NCBI GenBank assembly: GCA_963969345.1
Contig: OZ017767.1
Span: 4,120,739 to 4,184,738 of the forward strand
Reading direction: 5' to 3'
Length of the DNA: 64,000 bases
DNA from: Turbatrix aceti
Lineage: Eukaryota; Nematoda; Chromadorea; Rhabditida; Panagrolaimidae
Position numbers and translations under genes: made by a program. Numbering within the stretch: position 1 is the stretch's first letter; the number at the start of each line of letters is the position of its first letter. This document shows positions 32,834-45,241 of the stretch, one piece after another. The notes below the pieces were generated by a model, which did no database searches, was not told the DNA's origin, and saw nothing but the letters and a program-made list of their open reading frames with translations.

Positions 32834-33124
32834 GACAGAGCGATGTGAAGAAACGCTGTCGCTGTGACGATTTGGACACGACAAAAGTGCCAAATGAAGT
32901 TGTTGTCACTGCGTACGTCGCCCCTCTCATCTCAAATGATAATCTCCGTATGCTAATTCCCGCCTACCCAAATATTTTCCCTTTCCAGGTCAAATCTGGC
33001 GATTAATTTAAATAAAAACCATTGTACCGATGCAAACGTTGAATAACAAAATACAAATAGACAAAAAGCTCTGCAAAACAAATGCTGAAAAAAACTACAA
33101 ATCCGAGCGCCTTTCGGTGCCCGG

Positions 33125-36100
33125 TCAGACTCCGTCGTCTTCATCGGAGTCCACAACCGCTCTTCTTTTTCTCTGCACTTCGGAAGACGGGGGCTGGGGT
33201 GTGCTGCCTTCTTCGTCGTCGGAGTCGAGGGCCATTCTGATGCCCGCATCGGTGTCCTCCTGGTCATCCAGCGTCGGCCGCGCCTTCTCCCCATCGAAAG
33301 AGGCCATTTCGACGTCGCTTTCGTTCTCCTTGTCCTCCTCTTCGATAGCCAGAGGTCGTTCAGGGGCCGCTAGAGAATCCTCCTCCAAATCGAGGAACGC
33401 CGCGTCCTTGTCGTGGGCCTTGAGCCAGGCCTCGGTGGAATTCGGATCTTCTTCATCGTCCTCCTCCTCGTCGCCGTCTTTTTCCTCCGCGTCGCCACCA
33501 ATGTCTTCGTCGTCGATCCCAGTGTCCATGGCCATGGCGTCTTCTTCGCGAGCGTTCTTCTTCTTGCGAGGCCCTTTCGGAGCCTTTGGCTTCTTGGGCA
33601 TTTTGTGCGCCAAGCCCAGACCGGTGAGCTTCTTCCTCACCTGGACCCTGGTGCGTTCCCGACTGAGATTGGCGATGACGAAGTCTATGACATCGATGCC
33701 CTCGGGTCGATCGCCCTCTTCGCAGGTCAAGTACTCGGTGTGCAGAGCCTTGAGTTCGTCTTCGAGTTCTTCAGGCCATAGCATCGCCTTTGAGCTCATC
33801 GTGGACCTGAAAAATATGCTCTGTTGCATTATTCAGCCTCCTTCGACCCAAAAAACCCACTCTCTGACGCCGTAGCCGTGCTGGATCTCGTAGCAATCCT
33901 GGGAGGTCTTGGCGACGACAGCCTCGTTGGCCATGATGGATCCCCTCGCGGCCCAGTGCACGAAGAACTTCTCCAGTAGGTGGTTGCCAAAAGTGTAAAT
34001 GTCGAAGCTTACGTGCTGCTTCCTGAGCGACGCGGGAATGTCGTCAAAGTCCTTCTTGATGGCCATGAGAACGCGGAAGAGCCGTGCGTCGTAGAGCCTC
34101 GCAGGGGCCTGGAGGTCGAAAGCGATGCGGTGCAGGAGCTTGAGGATGGCCTTGTTGAGGTGGAGGGCGTTGTTCTTGTAGCCCCGCAGCAGGTAGATGT
34201 ACCACGCGATGATGTCGTTCTTCGCGAAGCACAGCACGTACTCGTCCATGCTGAACTGCACTTCCGTCATTTCGTAGTGTGCGTCGTCGGAGGAGGAGCT
34301 GTCCTCCTCCTCTCCGGCGCCTTCTTCGGCAGCATCGTGACTCGCCGTCGGCTCTGTAGCAAGCACAGAAACGTATTCGGCGATGCACTCGGTCAAGTCC
34401 GCGTTCAGGATCTCCTTCAGTTCCAGAAATTCGTCTTCGACGGACGTGTTGTCATCGCCAAACGGTCCTCCGGGCCACAACTGACGCGCCGCGCGGTACA
34501 TCTCTACGGCGTGACGCGCTTTTTGTTCACGCAGCGTTAGTTGGATTCTGATGAGAGCAAACGTCCTGAAATAAAAAAAATATAATCAATAAAAAAAAAA
34601 TTAAACGCACTGATGTTGTTCGAAAGAAACCGGAAGAGCAAAGTCGACAACTTTGGGGGTTTCGGTCGTCGCAGAATCGTCGTCCCCGGCGCCGATCAGA
34701 GCTTCGTTGACGGAATCACAGATGTTCTGCCAGATTTCGGGGAGCTCGTCATCGGTGTACTCCTTCGCCAGCTTGTCAGCTTCGCTTTCGGCGGCTAGCA
34801 GAGCCTCTTGTCCGCTTTCCAGATCCTGCTGTCCTTTTTTGGCCTTCGACTTTCTGACTTTCTGCTTCTTGTTCACTTTCCTGAGGCTGCCTTCCTTCAC
34901 TTCGCGCTCCATGATGTGCAGATAAAAGTGGTTGAGGCAGACGAGTTCTTCTAGCATCTTTCGGGTGCTCTTCATCGGCTGAAAGAAAAATCATACGATG
35001 CAAAAAAGTATAATTGATGCGGAAAACGTCCGACTTACCGAAACCTTGGTCATGATAGCCAGGCACATGTCCCTGAACTCCGGCACCTGGAAGACATACT
35101 TGCAGATAGACTTGTAGAGGTCTCTGCCGCTCTCCGTCGTGTCCGAAGCCATGAAGTTGAGGTAGAGCATCATCTGCTTGTACGCCGAGATGGCGTGCTG
35201 CGCTTTCAGGATGTACTCGCGGATTCCCGACTTGTCCGTCTGCATCATGTCAAAGTAGGTGTCGATTTTGGACAGCATCACGTGAAAAAACTCCTTGTTG
35301 AACGCACGCGAGATCTGAAGCCCAGAAGATCAGGAAAACTGCTAAAAACCAGAAACCCACTCACATTGTGATAAGCGAGTTTTTGGACTCGAGTGAACTC
35401 GACGACAAACTCGATGAAAACAAAAAAGAGCAGATCGCTGTCCTGGTGAGTCGCTGAACGAGCGTTGACAAAAGCCAGCTCCTTGGTCTGCCGGATGATA
35501 AAGTTGAAGGACGGCACGATAAAGTCGACAGCCAGGCCCCGGAGCGCCAGCAGCGTAGAAGGCTGAACTCGGCTCTGCTGAGAGTCGACGACGGTCTCCG
35601 CAAAGTCGACCACCCTTCGATTGCGGGCGACCCGGGCAGGAGCCTTTCGCGCCGCCAGACCGGCCATCGACGACGCAGCATCCTCGATCGGGCGATTGAC
35701 GACGAAGGAACTTGCGCCGTTGATAGTCTTCCGTCCGGGAACCACGTAGGTGCCGCCGAGGAAGGATCGCCCGGCCGGTGGGCCTGGACGGCGCTGGGTG
35801 GACAGGAGACTGCTCTGTAGCCGTTTGGTGTCCTCTGCCTTTTTCTGCCGAGCGATTTCGTTACTCGCAGAGCAAACTGATGCTCCGGACTAAAAACTGA
35901 CTTTTTTCCTTTTATTGTTGTCTTTTTGATGGCGTAAAACTCACAAATCCCTTGACGATGAGCGCGAAAATGGCCAGCACGTGCAGACTCAGCTCTCGAT
36001 CCTGGCCTCGCTTTACGACGTCCGCCAGAGCGCGGGGGAAATCTGAATTCACGAATGCGACGATGACAGACTCTCGGTCAGACAACGGGGTGGTTTGAAA

Positions 36101-36777
36101 AACGCTGGCGACCAGCACGTATCGCACGAGAACCACAATTCGCTCCACCAGAATTTTGCGTCGCTCTGTTTGATCCTCCCATTCCTGAAAGCAAACTGAG
36201 TTCCTCAAAAAATGTAAAAATCGACTCACCGATGAGTAAAAGTTGTTAACACGACGAGAAAGAACGTTCATGGCCTCCTGGCTGCCAAAGGCGGCGACAC
36301 TGGTTGCTAGGCCTTTTTCAAGGTCCTCTCGAAGCTTGGCACGAGCCTTGTCTCGCTCGTCCTCATCCTTATCTCTCCTCGAATCATCGAAGAACATGGA
36401 AAGTGGCTGGCACAAATTCACGCTCAATCTAAAAGTTTTTATAACACAAATACCCTCTAAATGTGGGTATCAAGGGTATGAACGACAAACCTCAGAGCAG
36501 CGTCAAAAAGGGTTTCTTTGGTCTTGGATGAGGCCAGGATAGGCACCAGATCATGTTTGACGATGTTGTTGCTGATGCAGATCCGACGAACCGACAAAGA
36601 ACGATCGTCGTTGTGCAGGTAACGGATCAGGTCACGGACGCTCTCTGAAAATGAACACTGCTCGTCGCAAGCAAAATCATCCAGAAAAACGCACCGAAGC
36701 AATCTGGCTCGGGGTAGTAGACGCCATTTTCCGTGAATCCGAGTCGATTGATCGTCGATTGTAGCACGGCATCCATT
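33125..36777 (-). CDS. TIMELESS: TIMELESS / Swi1-type replication fork protection protein
   Basis: Subunit of the TIM-TIPIN fork-protection complex in the nucleus, acting in S-phase checkpoint signalling and cohesion. It begins MDAVLQSTINRLGFTENGVY, then YPEPDCF-ESVRDLIRYLHN and SNNIVKHDLVPILASS, which match the start of human TIMELESS (...EPDCLESVKDLIRYLRHED...). Further exons carry LSVNLCQPLSMFF, a long helical repeat region (KILVERIVVLVRYVLVASVF), a basic KVNKKQKVRKSKAKKG stretch, and a late block (MYRAARQLWPGG, YVLCFAKNDIIAWYIYLLRG). The C-terminus is acidic and ends RKRRAVVDSDEDDGV. About ten exons with short introns give roughly 1,000-1,100 residues. ATG 36777 was chosen by alignment in mind with the family start; upstream in-frame codons to 36845 add no known block. 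Fork TIMELESS is favoured over insect circadian TIM. Confidence 0.9.
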
Positions 36778-37016
36778 ACAACGGATTCGCAACGTGGTGA
36801 AAGCGTACGCGTTATTTCGAAGACGTTTCGCGCGACTTTCTTCAAATTTACGCATTTTTCCCGCTAAACGTCAGGGACATTTTGCCAGAGGATCGTGATT
36901 TGCTTGAAATTTGAATGAAAATTTTTCTGTGATTATTTTCGTTGCGGTATGTCTCTTTTTTGGTCCTTTTTTGTACTTTGCATTCAACTGATTTTGTTTT
37001 AACACCGGGACGTGCC
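36778..37016. promoter_or_regulatory. Divergent intergenic region, TIMELESS / Gly-Tyr-rich gene
   Basis: 239 bases between divergent start codons. No TATA box recognised. A promoter role is inferred from position only. Confidence 0.3.
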
Positions 37017-37694
37017 ATGGGTTTCAACTTCGGCTTCGGTAGCCCATACTATACGTGCTACTCTAGCGGCTGCGGTGGCTACGGGGGCTACGGTTACGGT
37101 TGCGGCTACGGCGGTTACCCTTGCGGTTATGGCGGTTACGGTTACGGGGCTCCCATGATGTATCCCATGACACCGATGGTTTATCCGACATACTACACGA
37201 CACCCATTGTTGTTCAACAACCTTACACGACACCCGTTTACATCCAGACAAGACCTCAGTATCAGACACAGCAGTTACAACCTCAGCAAAATCAACAGGT
37301 ACAACCGCGGCAACAACAGCAGGTCCAACAGCCCCCGCAAAATCGAAGCCAGCGGGTCCAGCCTCCGCCTCAACCTCAGCAAGCGCAAAATCAGCAGAGT
37401 AAACCAAAATCAGCGGAAAAGACAAGTCATCATCAGTCTCTGAAAAGTCAAAATCAAAAGTCTCAGGTTGAGAAGACTCAGGATTCAAAACAGCAGAAAA
37501 CCAAATCCAAAGAATCTACCAAAACAAAATCTTTGCAAGAAAAACCCCAAGAAAAATCTAAAAAGTCTAACAAAGGTAATGTTTTTACTAACAAAATTGG
37601 TCTCAGCACGATTTTTTTCAATACTGTTGCCTTTTTTTCTAAAACAAATAACTTGTTACATTTTTGTCAGTGGTCTCAGCACAATTTTTTTTAA
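37017..37694 (+). CDS. Low-complexity protein: Gly/Tyr-rich N-terminus, Gln/Lys-rich C-terminus
   Basis: MGFNFGFGSPYYTCYSSGCG opens about 40 residues of GYGGYGYGCGYGG repeats with paired cysteines. PMMYPMTPMVYPTYYTTPIV and a Gln/Pro-rich part follow, then a highly basic Ser/Lys/Gln-rich tail (EKSKKSNKG). No signal peptide follows ATG 37017. The Gly-Tyr part resembles structural, eggshell or prion-like low-complexity segments, but no family can be named. The reading frame after about 37575 becomes intron-like (T-rich), and AAAG|GTAATG is a likely donor. The true C-terminus is therefore probably encoded by an exon I could not place, and residues after SNKG should not be trusted. Confidence 0.6.
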   Translation: MGFNFGFGSPYYTCYSSGCGGYGGYGYGCGYGGYPCGYGGYGYGAPMMYPMTPMVYPTYYTTPIVVQQPYTTPVYIQTRPQYQTQQLQPQQNQQVQPRQQQQVQQPPQNRSQRVQPPPQPQQAQNQQSKPKSAEKTSHHQSLKSQNQKSQVEKTQDSKQQKTKSKESTKTKSLQEKPQEKSKKSNKGNVFTNKIGLSTIFFNTVAFFSKTNNLLHFCQWSQHNFF

Positions 37695-37712
37695 CACTGT
37701 TGCTTTTTTTCC
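37598..37712. repeat. Tandem duplication of about 43 bases
   Basis: GGTCTCAGCACGATTTTTTT with its trailing CAATACTGTTGCCTTTTTTT at 37598-37640 recurs with few changes at 37671-37712 (GGTCTCAGCACAATTTTTTT). It lies in the presumed intron or 3' part of the Gly/Tyr-rich gene. Confidence 0.6.
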
Positions 37713-40700
37713 AAAAAAAATATGTGCATTATTTTTCGACAGCAGTGTCATGTTAGCACAGTGGTTTTTAATCAAATATCTATGGCCTGGCCCCATATAC
37801 GTTTTCCTGTTTTTCTCGAGTACAAAAGGATAATTTCAGAGGGCCGCAAGAAGTAACCGGACACCTTTGTCGGCCTTCCTCTTGCCTCAAACGCCGCGGC
37901 GTGTCCCGTGTCGCACTTCCTGTTCTTTCTTCTCCCGTACGTTGCCGGTGACTCCGAAGACTGACCATTGCACGGCTCCTTCTCACCCACCATGCTTGCT
38001 TTGTATAAAGATCCGTGTGCTGCGTTTGTTTGCCTGCACTTGTTTCAACAGTGCTAGGCGACTCGTTTTTTCTGTATTCTACCTATCACTATATGCTGCA
38101 CACATTTCGTGGAGGGGAATCTGGTTCGCACGGTAGGCAAACACATGTGGACAGTTGGAGAAGCTGTTTTTTTCATGTCCGGAATGAATGCGCTGTTTTA
38201 CGCGGAGTTGTTTAGCGACAATTCCAGAATTCATGTCAGTCTAAAATCCTGCGTGTTCTGTCCGATCGTTCGTTGAATTGCATTTTTTTCGAGTTCTAGT
38301 ATTTTCTTTGTGTGCTTTTTTTTGTATCTGCAGACATGTTTGCTCCGGTTGAGATGTGCGAAATTTTTCATTCCTTTTTGGACTTTTTTTTTGCAAAAAA
38401 ACGTAGTCTGCTGAAATTTGACGCCTGCGGAATCCGTCAGCTTCGGGTCATTCAGGACACCTGGGGTGCTTTGAATAATTCATTTTCGATCTTCGGTGAC
38501 TGAACGTCAGCTGGGTTTCTTATCTAGGGGGGATCAGCTCCAAACAAAGCGGGAAGGCGTAGAAATCCTTTTTCTCCCACCAAAAGCCGGGAAGATGTCT
38601 GCTTTTTTTGTTGAACCACTTTGACTAGCGTTTACGATAATTTGAAGAGTCGCTGAATAATGTTGTTTTTCTGACAAATAAAGTTGGCTATTTTTGACGA
38701 AAACATGTTCGAATTCGGCTAATTTTTCCATTTTTGTTTTTTTTATTCCAAAAGCATCTCAAGGGCATCGGTGGCCTTTGGCTTTGTAAAAACATCAAAA
38801 ATGCCGCCAGCCTGGCAATCAGGCAGCTAGTCTCTTCCACGTCGCAGGACCTGGTCCGCTGTCGCTAAACCGCTTAGAGGGGTTGTTTGACATTCGCTGG
38901 CTTATCACTGCGATGAAGTGAGTGAGTGCTTGCCTGGCTTTGCTTCACGTGGTAAAGAAATAATTTTTGGTCAACGCGCATCCCTCGACGGTCGTAAAGG
39001 CGCGTTAACGCACTTTAATGTAAGCATCCTTGTTCGCGAACGGCGGCGCGGGCACTGCAGGGCAAAGAAGCCCCTCTAAATTACTGGCGGGGGGAAGGGG
39101 CAGAATTTTGACACGTGCAACAAGCTCAACATTGTGATTTTCGGTGCCTAGCTAGCTGCTGCGTACCGTGGCCGGACGGTCGCTTTGGCAGTGTCTTGCA
39201 GTTTTGCAGCAGCATCATGCTCTTTGTCGCACAGGCGGTCAGGTCAGACAGGCCTATTGATTGGTTTCGCGCCGTGTGCGTATTATTATTTATTTCGGAG
39301 AGGGGGGATTTAGTCAGAGGGGGGCGATCTATGACGGTGACGTGCGGCGTCCGTCGCACTGCCTTATTCGTTCGTGGCGGCGGCGGCGATGATGATGATG
39401 ATGATGCGGTTGACGAAGCGGCGCGTGTCGACTGCCGGCTTCCTCCTTGGCGTTGGTTGTTTTTTTGGTCCATGTCATGAAAAAGTGTTGAACACGAACA
39501 TGAACTCTTTGGCACGGCAGCGCCGTCCAAGTCCCGCCATTGCTGGGCATGCTGTGCACAAGTTGGTTTTTTTTACGCCGGGCCTGCAGGCGTTGATCGT
39601 TTTCGGCGCCTTTGGGGTCCAGAAAGATTACCGCCAGCCGTATTCTTCATTACGGTCTTTTGAGTATAAATGCATTTCCCACGCGGATGCTGCGGCGGCA
39701 CACGGAAGTTGTTCAGGGACAATATATGCAAGGACCGCACTAATTCCACGTTTTACACGCTTACATGCCTTCTGATCTAGCTCATCGTTCTCTGACGTGG
39801 AGGAGGCTTCGGATGGTTGAATCTCTGTTTTATCTTGACTGAAATGGAGGGATTTATGGCGCATATAATTTTTTCGGAGACAAATAGTGCAATCCGCGAT
39901 GAAACAAACGATACCGGATGTGCGCTAATAAGCGTGACCTCATTCTCATTCTCATTTGAACCAGTTTTTGTATTTAGAATGTACTGTTTTCGATTCGAAT
40001 TTGCAACAAGTTTTTTATGCATTCTGGCTTCATTGTTGGCTCATCGGTTTACCCACGAACACTGGGCTTATCATTCTCGTTTTTGTTGCGTTACAGTGCA
40101 AAGTCTGGCGTGCTTCAATCATGATTTGTCTTTATCAGGAATTTTTCGCGTCAATACAAAGAACAACTGCGAGTTAGTTTCGTTGTCTTCATCGGAGTCA
40201 TGGCTTGCTCCTGAATTCGATTGAGCTCACGTGATGCTTTTATTTTTCATCCAGCAGCTCTATACGATCTTTTTTTAACCTCTTGTACAAATTTGTCGTT
40301 TCCATAGGCTCTTTTATGAGATTCAATTTGTTTGCCGAATTTTTATGAAATCTGTTTGCCGAACTGGTATCCAAGCATCATTGCAGCGTCGGTCGCCTGG
40401 CCCGTACCCCGGGCAACAAGGGAGTTCGGAGTTCCTGCAGAGGCCCACAGTTTCGAACAAAACTGCGAACAATTTTTTTGTATACTTTGATGCATTTTGT
40501 GCGGTGGTACTGTCGATCTCTCTTGACGGCTAGCTAAAACGTTGCAATTTTGTTATTTTTTGCTCGGAGTCAACAGAACTCAAAGAAACCGTGTAACAAG
40601 GTTCATTGAGCAAATAGTCGTTTGCTCGGGCCAAAGGGGTCTCGAGGGATGGCCCTGTCCCCCTTTCCTCCTCCCCCTTCCTCAACGCGTGAAACCGCCA

Positions 40701-41210
40701 CCGCTGCTTGGTCGTCTCTGTAGTTTGTGTTATCTTCCGAGACACACTTGATCTCTTCCGAATCATGTACATTTTTTTTCTGCTTGCACCGGTGTAGTAC
40801 GTGTTCACTTGTCACTCTTTTCCGTTTAGGATTACGGTGCTTCCTCATTCCGTGCTCTACAATATTTTCCGAGTGTTTTTAAGTCGGGCATCTGTTTGCG
40901 CACCTTGAGGCCCAAAGTACGTAGGACGTGTTGGACTGTGTTAGCGTGAATGTGAATTTTTTTAAATTCAAAGTAACATTTTTGCGTGTTGGTGGAGGGG
41001 TGCTTCTATTTTATGGGGTGATCAAAAAAATTAGAAATATACTTTTCCTTTCCTTGTTGTTTCTCAACCCCCTCCATTTTGTGTGACGTTGTCCCTCATA
41101 CATATAAGCCGGATGACTTTTGTAAGCGTGGCACTTGTAAGCCAGGCACCGCGTATGTACCGTTAGTTGCAGCTGTCATTCACCTTTGCTTTCAGAAACT
41201 ACACCAGACC
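37695..41210. other. 3.5-kb region with no supported gene
   Basis: Mixed GC and AT composition, including GC-rich patches (39.1-39.5 kb) and an ATG/GAT microsatellite near 39387-39406. Open frames occur on both strands but none has a family resemblance, a signal peptide or a consistent exon chain. It may hold 3' exons of the Gly/Tyr-rich gene, 5' exons of the carboxylesterase gene, or non-coding RNA; I cannot support any of these. Confidence 0.4.
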
Positions 41211-43580
41211 ATGCTAGCGGCAGAACCCAGCCCGAGCGACATCGACCCACCCGGCAAGTGGAAGGAGCGATGGCAATCCGGTGAGTAGCAAAATTTGACT
41301 TGATCTCATTCCCCGCCAACGCTTTCCACAGCGGCAGTGACGTAAGGGCAGGAGAATGACGGTGCAATTTCAGTTCGACGCAAGCTGAGTAACATGGGCC
41401 TCGTTTCGTCGAGTCAGCGCCGCGGCAAGCGATCCACAGCCCCCGAGGCAGAGACGGAGTACGGCGCTGTCCGGGGCATGTTCTACCGCGACAAGCACGA
41501 CCTCACGTACAAGGTCTTCCTCGGCGTTCCCTTCGCGAAACCCCCCGTCGGTCATCTGAGATTTGAGGTGAGTGTTTTCTGACCTTTTTGCACTTTCTGT
41601 CGTCTTTGCTCTGACCGTAGCGAATGAGAGTTCGTTGCCACGTGCCACGTAAATCAGACTTTGACATTTCTGGCTTCCCGTTGACAGGGAAGCCTACCTG
41701 GATGACGTTGCGTAGGGTCTGCTTTCTGACAACTGTCAAAGAATGAATTTTTGATGTTTGCTTTTTATTGCAGGCGAATGTCAGTTTTTGGACCCAAAAA
41801 TATGTTTCAACTGTTTTTATCCCAAAAATTGTTTTTTAGAAACCAGAGCGACCACAACCCTGGCATGACGAAGTTTTGGAGACTACAAAGTACCGCTGCC
41901 GCGCCATCCAACGCGACTTTGTGTGGGACATGCTGGAACTAGGGGTGGGCAAGAGCGAGGACTGCCTCTACCTCAACATCATGGCGCCTTCCTGGGAGGC
42001 CCCGGCCGAGGGCTGGCCCGTCATAATATACATCCACGGCGGCGGCTTCCTCATGGACTCTGCCGTCAAGTACCCCTACACCAAGATCTGCAAGCACCTC
42101 TGTTCGAAGGAGGTCATCGTTGTCACCATCCAATACCGACTCGGCATCTTTGGATTCCTTTCCACCGACGACGACAACGCCAAGGGCAACTACGGCATGT
42201 GGGATCAGACCATGGCACTCGCTTTTGTCAAGGACAACATCGCTGCCTTTTCCGGCAATCCGGAGAACATCACGATCATGGGCCACTCGGCTGGAGCCGC
42301 GGCATGTGATCTGCTCTCGCTCTCGCCCCACTCACGCGACCTCTTCTCAAAGATGATCGTGATGGGCGGCAGCGCCGAGACCATCTGGTCCATGTCCGCG
42401 CGATCCCGGGTCGCGCGTCACTGCCGGGCGAAGGCGATTGAGCTTGGCTTCACCAAACGCAGCTCCGGGGAGCGCTGGACTTTTGACGATAACCGGCGGC
42501 TGGTCCGCTTCCTGCGCAAAGTTCCAGCCGACAAGATGGGCATGACGCTCATTGGCATGCGCTCCACCTTCGAATCCATGCAGATGCCTGTGTCGCCGGT
42601 CATCGACGGCGATTTCTTCCCCAAGAGTCTCAATGAGCTTCGGGCAGAGGCGCCACCCAAGATTGTCATTTCCGGCAACTGCGAGTACGAAGGGCTCCTT
42701 TTCCGTGAGTTTTATTTTTTATTTTTTTAATCTTTGTTCGGTGAAAAAACAATTTTTTGCAGTCTCTCTGGGCATGAGAGAAGCGAACAAGGACCTACTG
42801 GACTTCATCAAGAACCGGGTATCCCATCTCGTCGACGAAGCCAACCGGCTGGTTCCTGCGTCGGAGCAGCTGAGCACTGAACAGTGGGAGGACATCTACC
42901 GACTGCGAAGGCCCATGGACAAGGTAGAAATCGCCCACGCCACCGTCCAGATGATCGGTGACCTGGCGAACGGCATCGGCATGTTTAACCTGAGCAAGAA
43001 GCTGCTGGCGAACGGCTCTACCGTCTACAATTACAACTTCAAGCACTGCAACCCGGCGGCGCTGTCGCTACTCTTCGTCTTCATGCCGTTCTACGGAGCG
43101 ACGCACGGCAGCGAGTGCAATTCCATCTTCCAGATCAACATGTTCATCGCGCCTTACCCTCGAACAGCTGCGGATCGCCAGATGACACAGGTCATCACTA
43201 CTTACTTCACCAACTTTGCAAAGTACGGTAACCCCAATGGCTCCGACTCGATGACGTCATCCGATAGCAGCGAATCTCCCGCGCCCCTGCTCACGCCCTC
43301 TACGTCGACTGACTCTGACGCAACAACTGACGACATTGAACTGATCAGCGAGGTGGAATCCAGCACCAAGCACCTCACCACCTGGCTTCCGACCACCGAG
43401 GACGACCCGAACAGATTCCTCGTCATGGACGTCAATTCGTACATGCAAAACGACCGTGTCCACACCCGCTACGAACACGTCGCGCAGCTCTTTGACCATC
43501 TCCACGAAATGATCACGCTCGCCAGCGACGAGCGCTACGCCGCTTTCGCCGCGAGGGTCAAGGAGGACCTTCCTTCGTAA
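41211..43580 (+). CDS. Type-B carboxylesterase / cholinesterase-family protein
   Basis: Alpha/beta-hydrolase of the carboxylesterase type-B family. Four exons (41211-41280, 41374-41570, 41840-42704, 42763-43580) join in phase to 649 residues. Family blocks are VFLGVPFAKPPVGHLRFEKP, EDCLYLNIMAP, VIIYIHGGGF (oxyanion hole), GNYGMWDQTMALAFVKDNIA and the nucleophile elbow GHSAGA. The charge relay uses SGNCEYEGLLF (Glu) and YGATHGSECNSIF (His). The elbow has GHSAG where GESAG is usual. There is no signal peptide. A second in-frame ATG at 41394 gives MGLVSSSQRRGKR, an N-myristoylation-like start, so a membrane-tethered cytosolic form is possible. A Ser/Thr/Asp-rich insert near residues 540-590 is extra. 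ATG 41211 follows a TTTCAG acceptor by 15 bases. AATAAA lies at 43702. Substrate unknown. Confidence 0.9.
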
Positions 43581-43701
43581 ACAAACCTAGTACAGGTGTC
43601 TTGAATCCGTGTGTCTTGGACCTCAGGGGTAAAAGTGCCATCCGGACGAGTGCCCGGAACCTTTTGTGCAAAGTGCATTTTGGATGACTTACATGATGTC
43701 T

Positions 43702-43707
43702 AATAAA
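43702..43707 (+). terminator. Poly(A) signal of the carboxylesterase gene
   Basis: AATAAA 122 bases after the stop codon, followed by T/GT-rich sequence. Confidence 0.5.
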
Positions 43708-44491
43708 CTTGTTTGACGGTGGATGGTGTTTGTGTGGTCCATGAAAGGGTTAACGCTGGTGGTGGCGTGGACCCCTCTCCAATCCGCGTACTGGAGCGTT
43801 CCGGAGACGAAATTCTTCGGCAGAGACATAAATCATGCGGTTTTCCGACCTTGAGGCGAAATTGAAGCCCATGGCCGCCTAAAAGGCGCTGGATTACTCG
43901 GACGGCGCCATCTGCCACCCTGTTCTGACTAAAGACTCGCAATTAACCCTTCTTTTAGTCGCCGGTGCCGTCCATGCATGTCAACAGTGATCGACTCCAT
44001 GTTTGTGTAGCTTTGTCAACAGTCAGTCAGTCAGTATTTTTCAAGCAAGCAGATCCTAATGTGGAATATGCAGGGCGCAGAGCAATCCGTCCCTGCTATG
44101 AAACGGTCCGGTCTTCAAATGATCGATCGTACTAAATAACACGTAGCAGAAGCAAAAAGCAAAAAAACTGTAGCCCCAATAATTGTCGCCTTTTTTTACG
44201 TTCACCCGACATGCACAGTTTGCTTTGTGATTTTAAAGCCGCCAGACACTGCCTGCCTTATGCTAGCCTTGTTTCCGGATAGTTATTTATTATCAGACGT
44301 CTGCAGCGGCAGGTGAAGGGCGGCATCGCCCATCTGGTCGACCGGAGACACAGGAAAAAAACAACAACAATTGGAGCGAGCGAGCAAAGCGACAAAAAAA
44401 AAAGACATGGAACAGAAAAGGCAATCGAGAGGGGGTGTGAGTCATCTCTGTTGAAATGAACACGCCCGGCAACATCACTCCTGCTGCTGAG
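43708..44491. other. Intergenic stretch, nothing recognised
   Basis: Spacer between two convergent genes, with no supported element. Confidence 0.35.
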
Positions 44492-44761
44492 TCACTTTGC
44501 TGCCCCCTCGCTGCCGACTGCGGTTGTTTTAGCTGCTCCACCACGTCTGAGTGCTCTGATAGCTCGCTCCTGGAAGCGATCGCCGATGGGTTCGTCCTCG
44601 ACTGGAGGGTCGTCGTCGTCGTCTGGCGAACCGTGTGGGTAGTAATATACATTATTGTTGCCGCCACCTATCTTGCCAGAAGCGATGAGGTAGATGAGGA
44701 CAGCGGCGAGTGCCACAATCACGACACCCGTGATGATGTACGCAATGGTGCGGGGCTGCAT
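44492..44761 (-). CDS. Small single-pass membrane protein (89 residues)
   Basis: MQPRTIAYIITGVVIVALAA begins a frame with one hydrophobic span (IITGVVIVALAAVLIYLIAS, residues about 9-28). KIGGGNNNVYYYPHG, an acidic PDDDDDPPVEDE stretch and a basic Ala-rich end (RALRRGGAAK) follow. The short N-terminus and Gly-linked acidic tail suggest a type-III or signal-anchor protein. No family recognised. It appears intronless. The minus-strand promoter would lie in 44762-45241, a divergent region shared with the Rho gene. Confidence 0.5.
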   Translation of the reverse strand: MQPRTIAYIITGVVIVALAAVLIYLIASGKIGGGNNNVYYYPHGSPDDDDDPPVEDEPIGDRFQERAIRALRRGGAAKTTAVGSEGAAK

Positions 44762-45228
44762 GCTCGAGCGAGCACGTCGAGTTCACTTGGCGACGAGTAA
44801 GAAAGCGGTGGGGTAAGCTTCGTTTATATTGGCCCGACCCAGTCTGCGCGCGCGCGTTGTCCTGTTTGCGTCTTCCTTCGTCTAGGTCCTGCTGACATCA
44901 TCCCACACCCTTCCTAGCCCCATCCACGTTCCATATCAGTCATGAATGCGCGTCATCACTTTTGGTCCAAGTAAACGGACGCTTGACGGAGAAAACGGTT
45001 TTTCTGTGAAAACTCGCGAACTCACCGCGCGCGCGTTCTCTGAAAAACAAAACTAATCAATTGGCGCCTTTTCGATTTTCGTGTTGGGATTGATTTTTTG
45101 ACGTTATTGCAGCGATGCTGTGTGCGTTGGTTTTGCTTTCATTTTAGCGCGTTTTTTGTTACCAGTTGGTTGCGTTCGCTCGTTCTGCGTTATTTTTTAT
45201 CCTATGCTTTTGAATTATGATTCACGTT

Positions 45229-45241
45229 GTTTTTCAGAGAG
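45229..45241 (+). other. Probable trans-splice acceptor before the Rho start codon
   Basis: GTTTTTCAG|AGAG immediately precedes ATG. No upstream coding exon or donor is needed by the Rho protein, which starts at this ATG as in other animals. The acceptor is best explained by spliced-leader addition. Confidence 0.6.

Noticed and set aside
33030..33875. Ser-rich plus-strand open frame of 281 codons
   Set aside because: Complement of the acidic C-terminus of TIMELESS; the GAG/GAC runs read as Ser on the other strand.
39115..39775. GC-rich open frames in the 39-kb region as genes
   Set aside because: All frames are similarly open, there is no splice chain, signal peptide or family resemblance, and one frame is driven by a GAT microsatellite.
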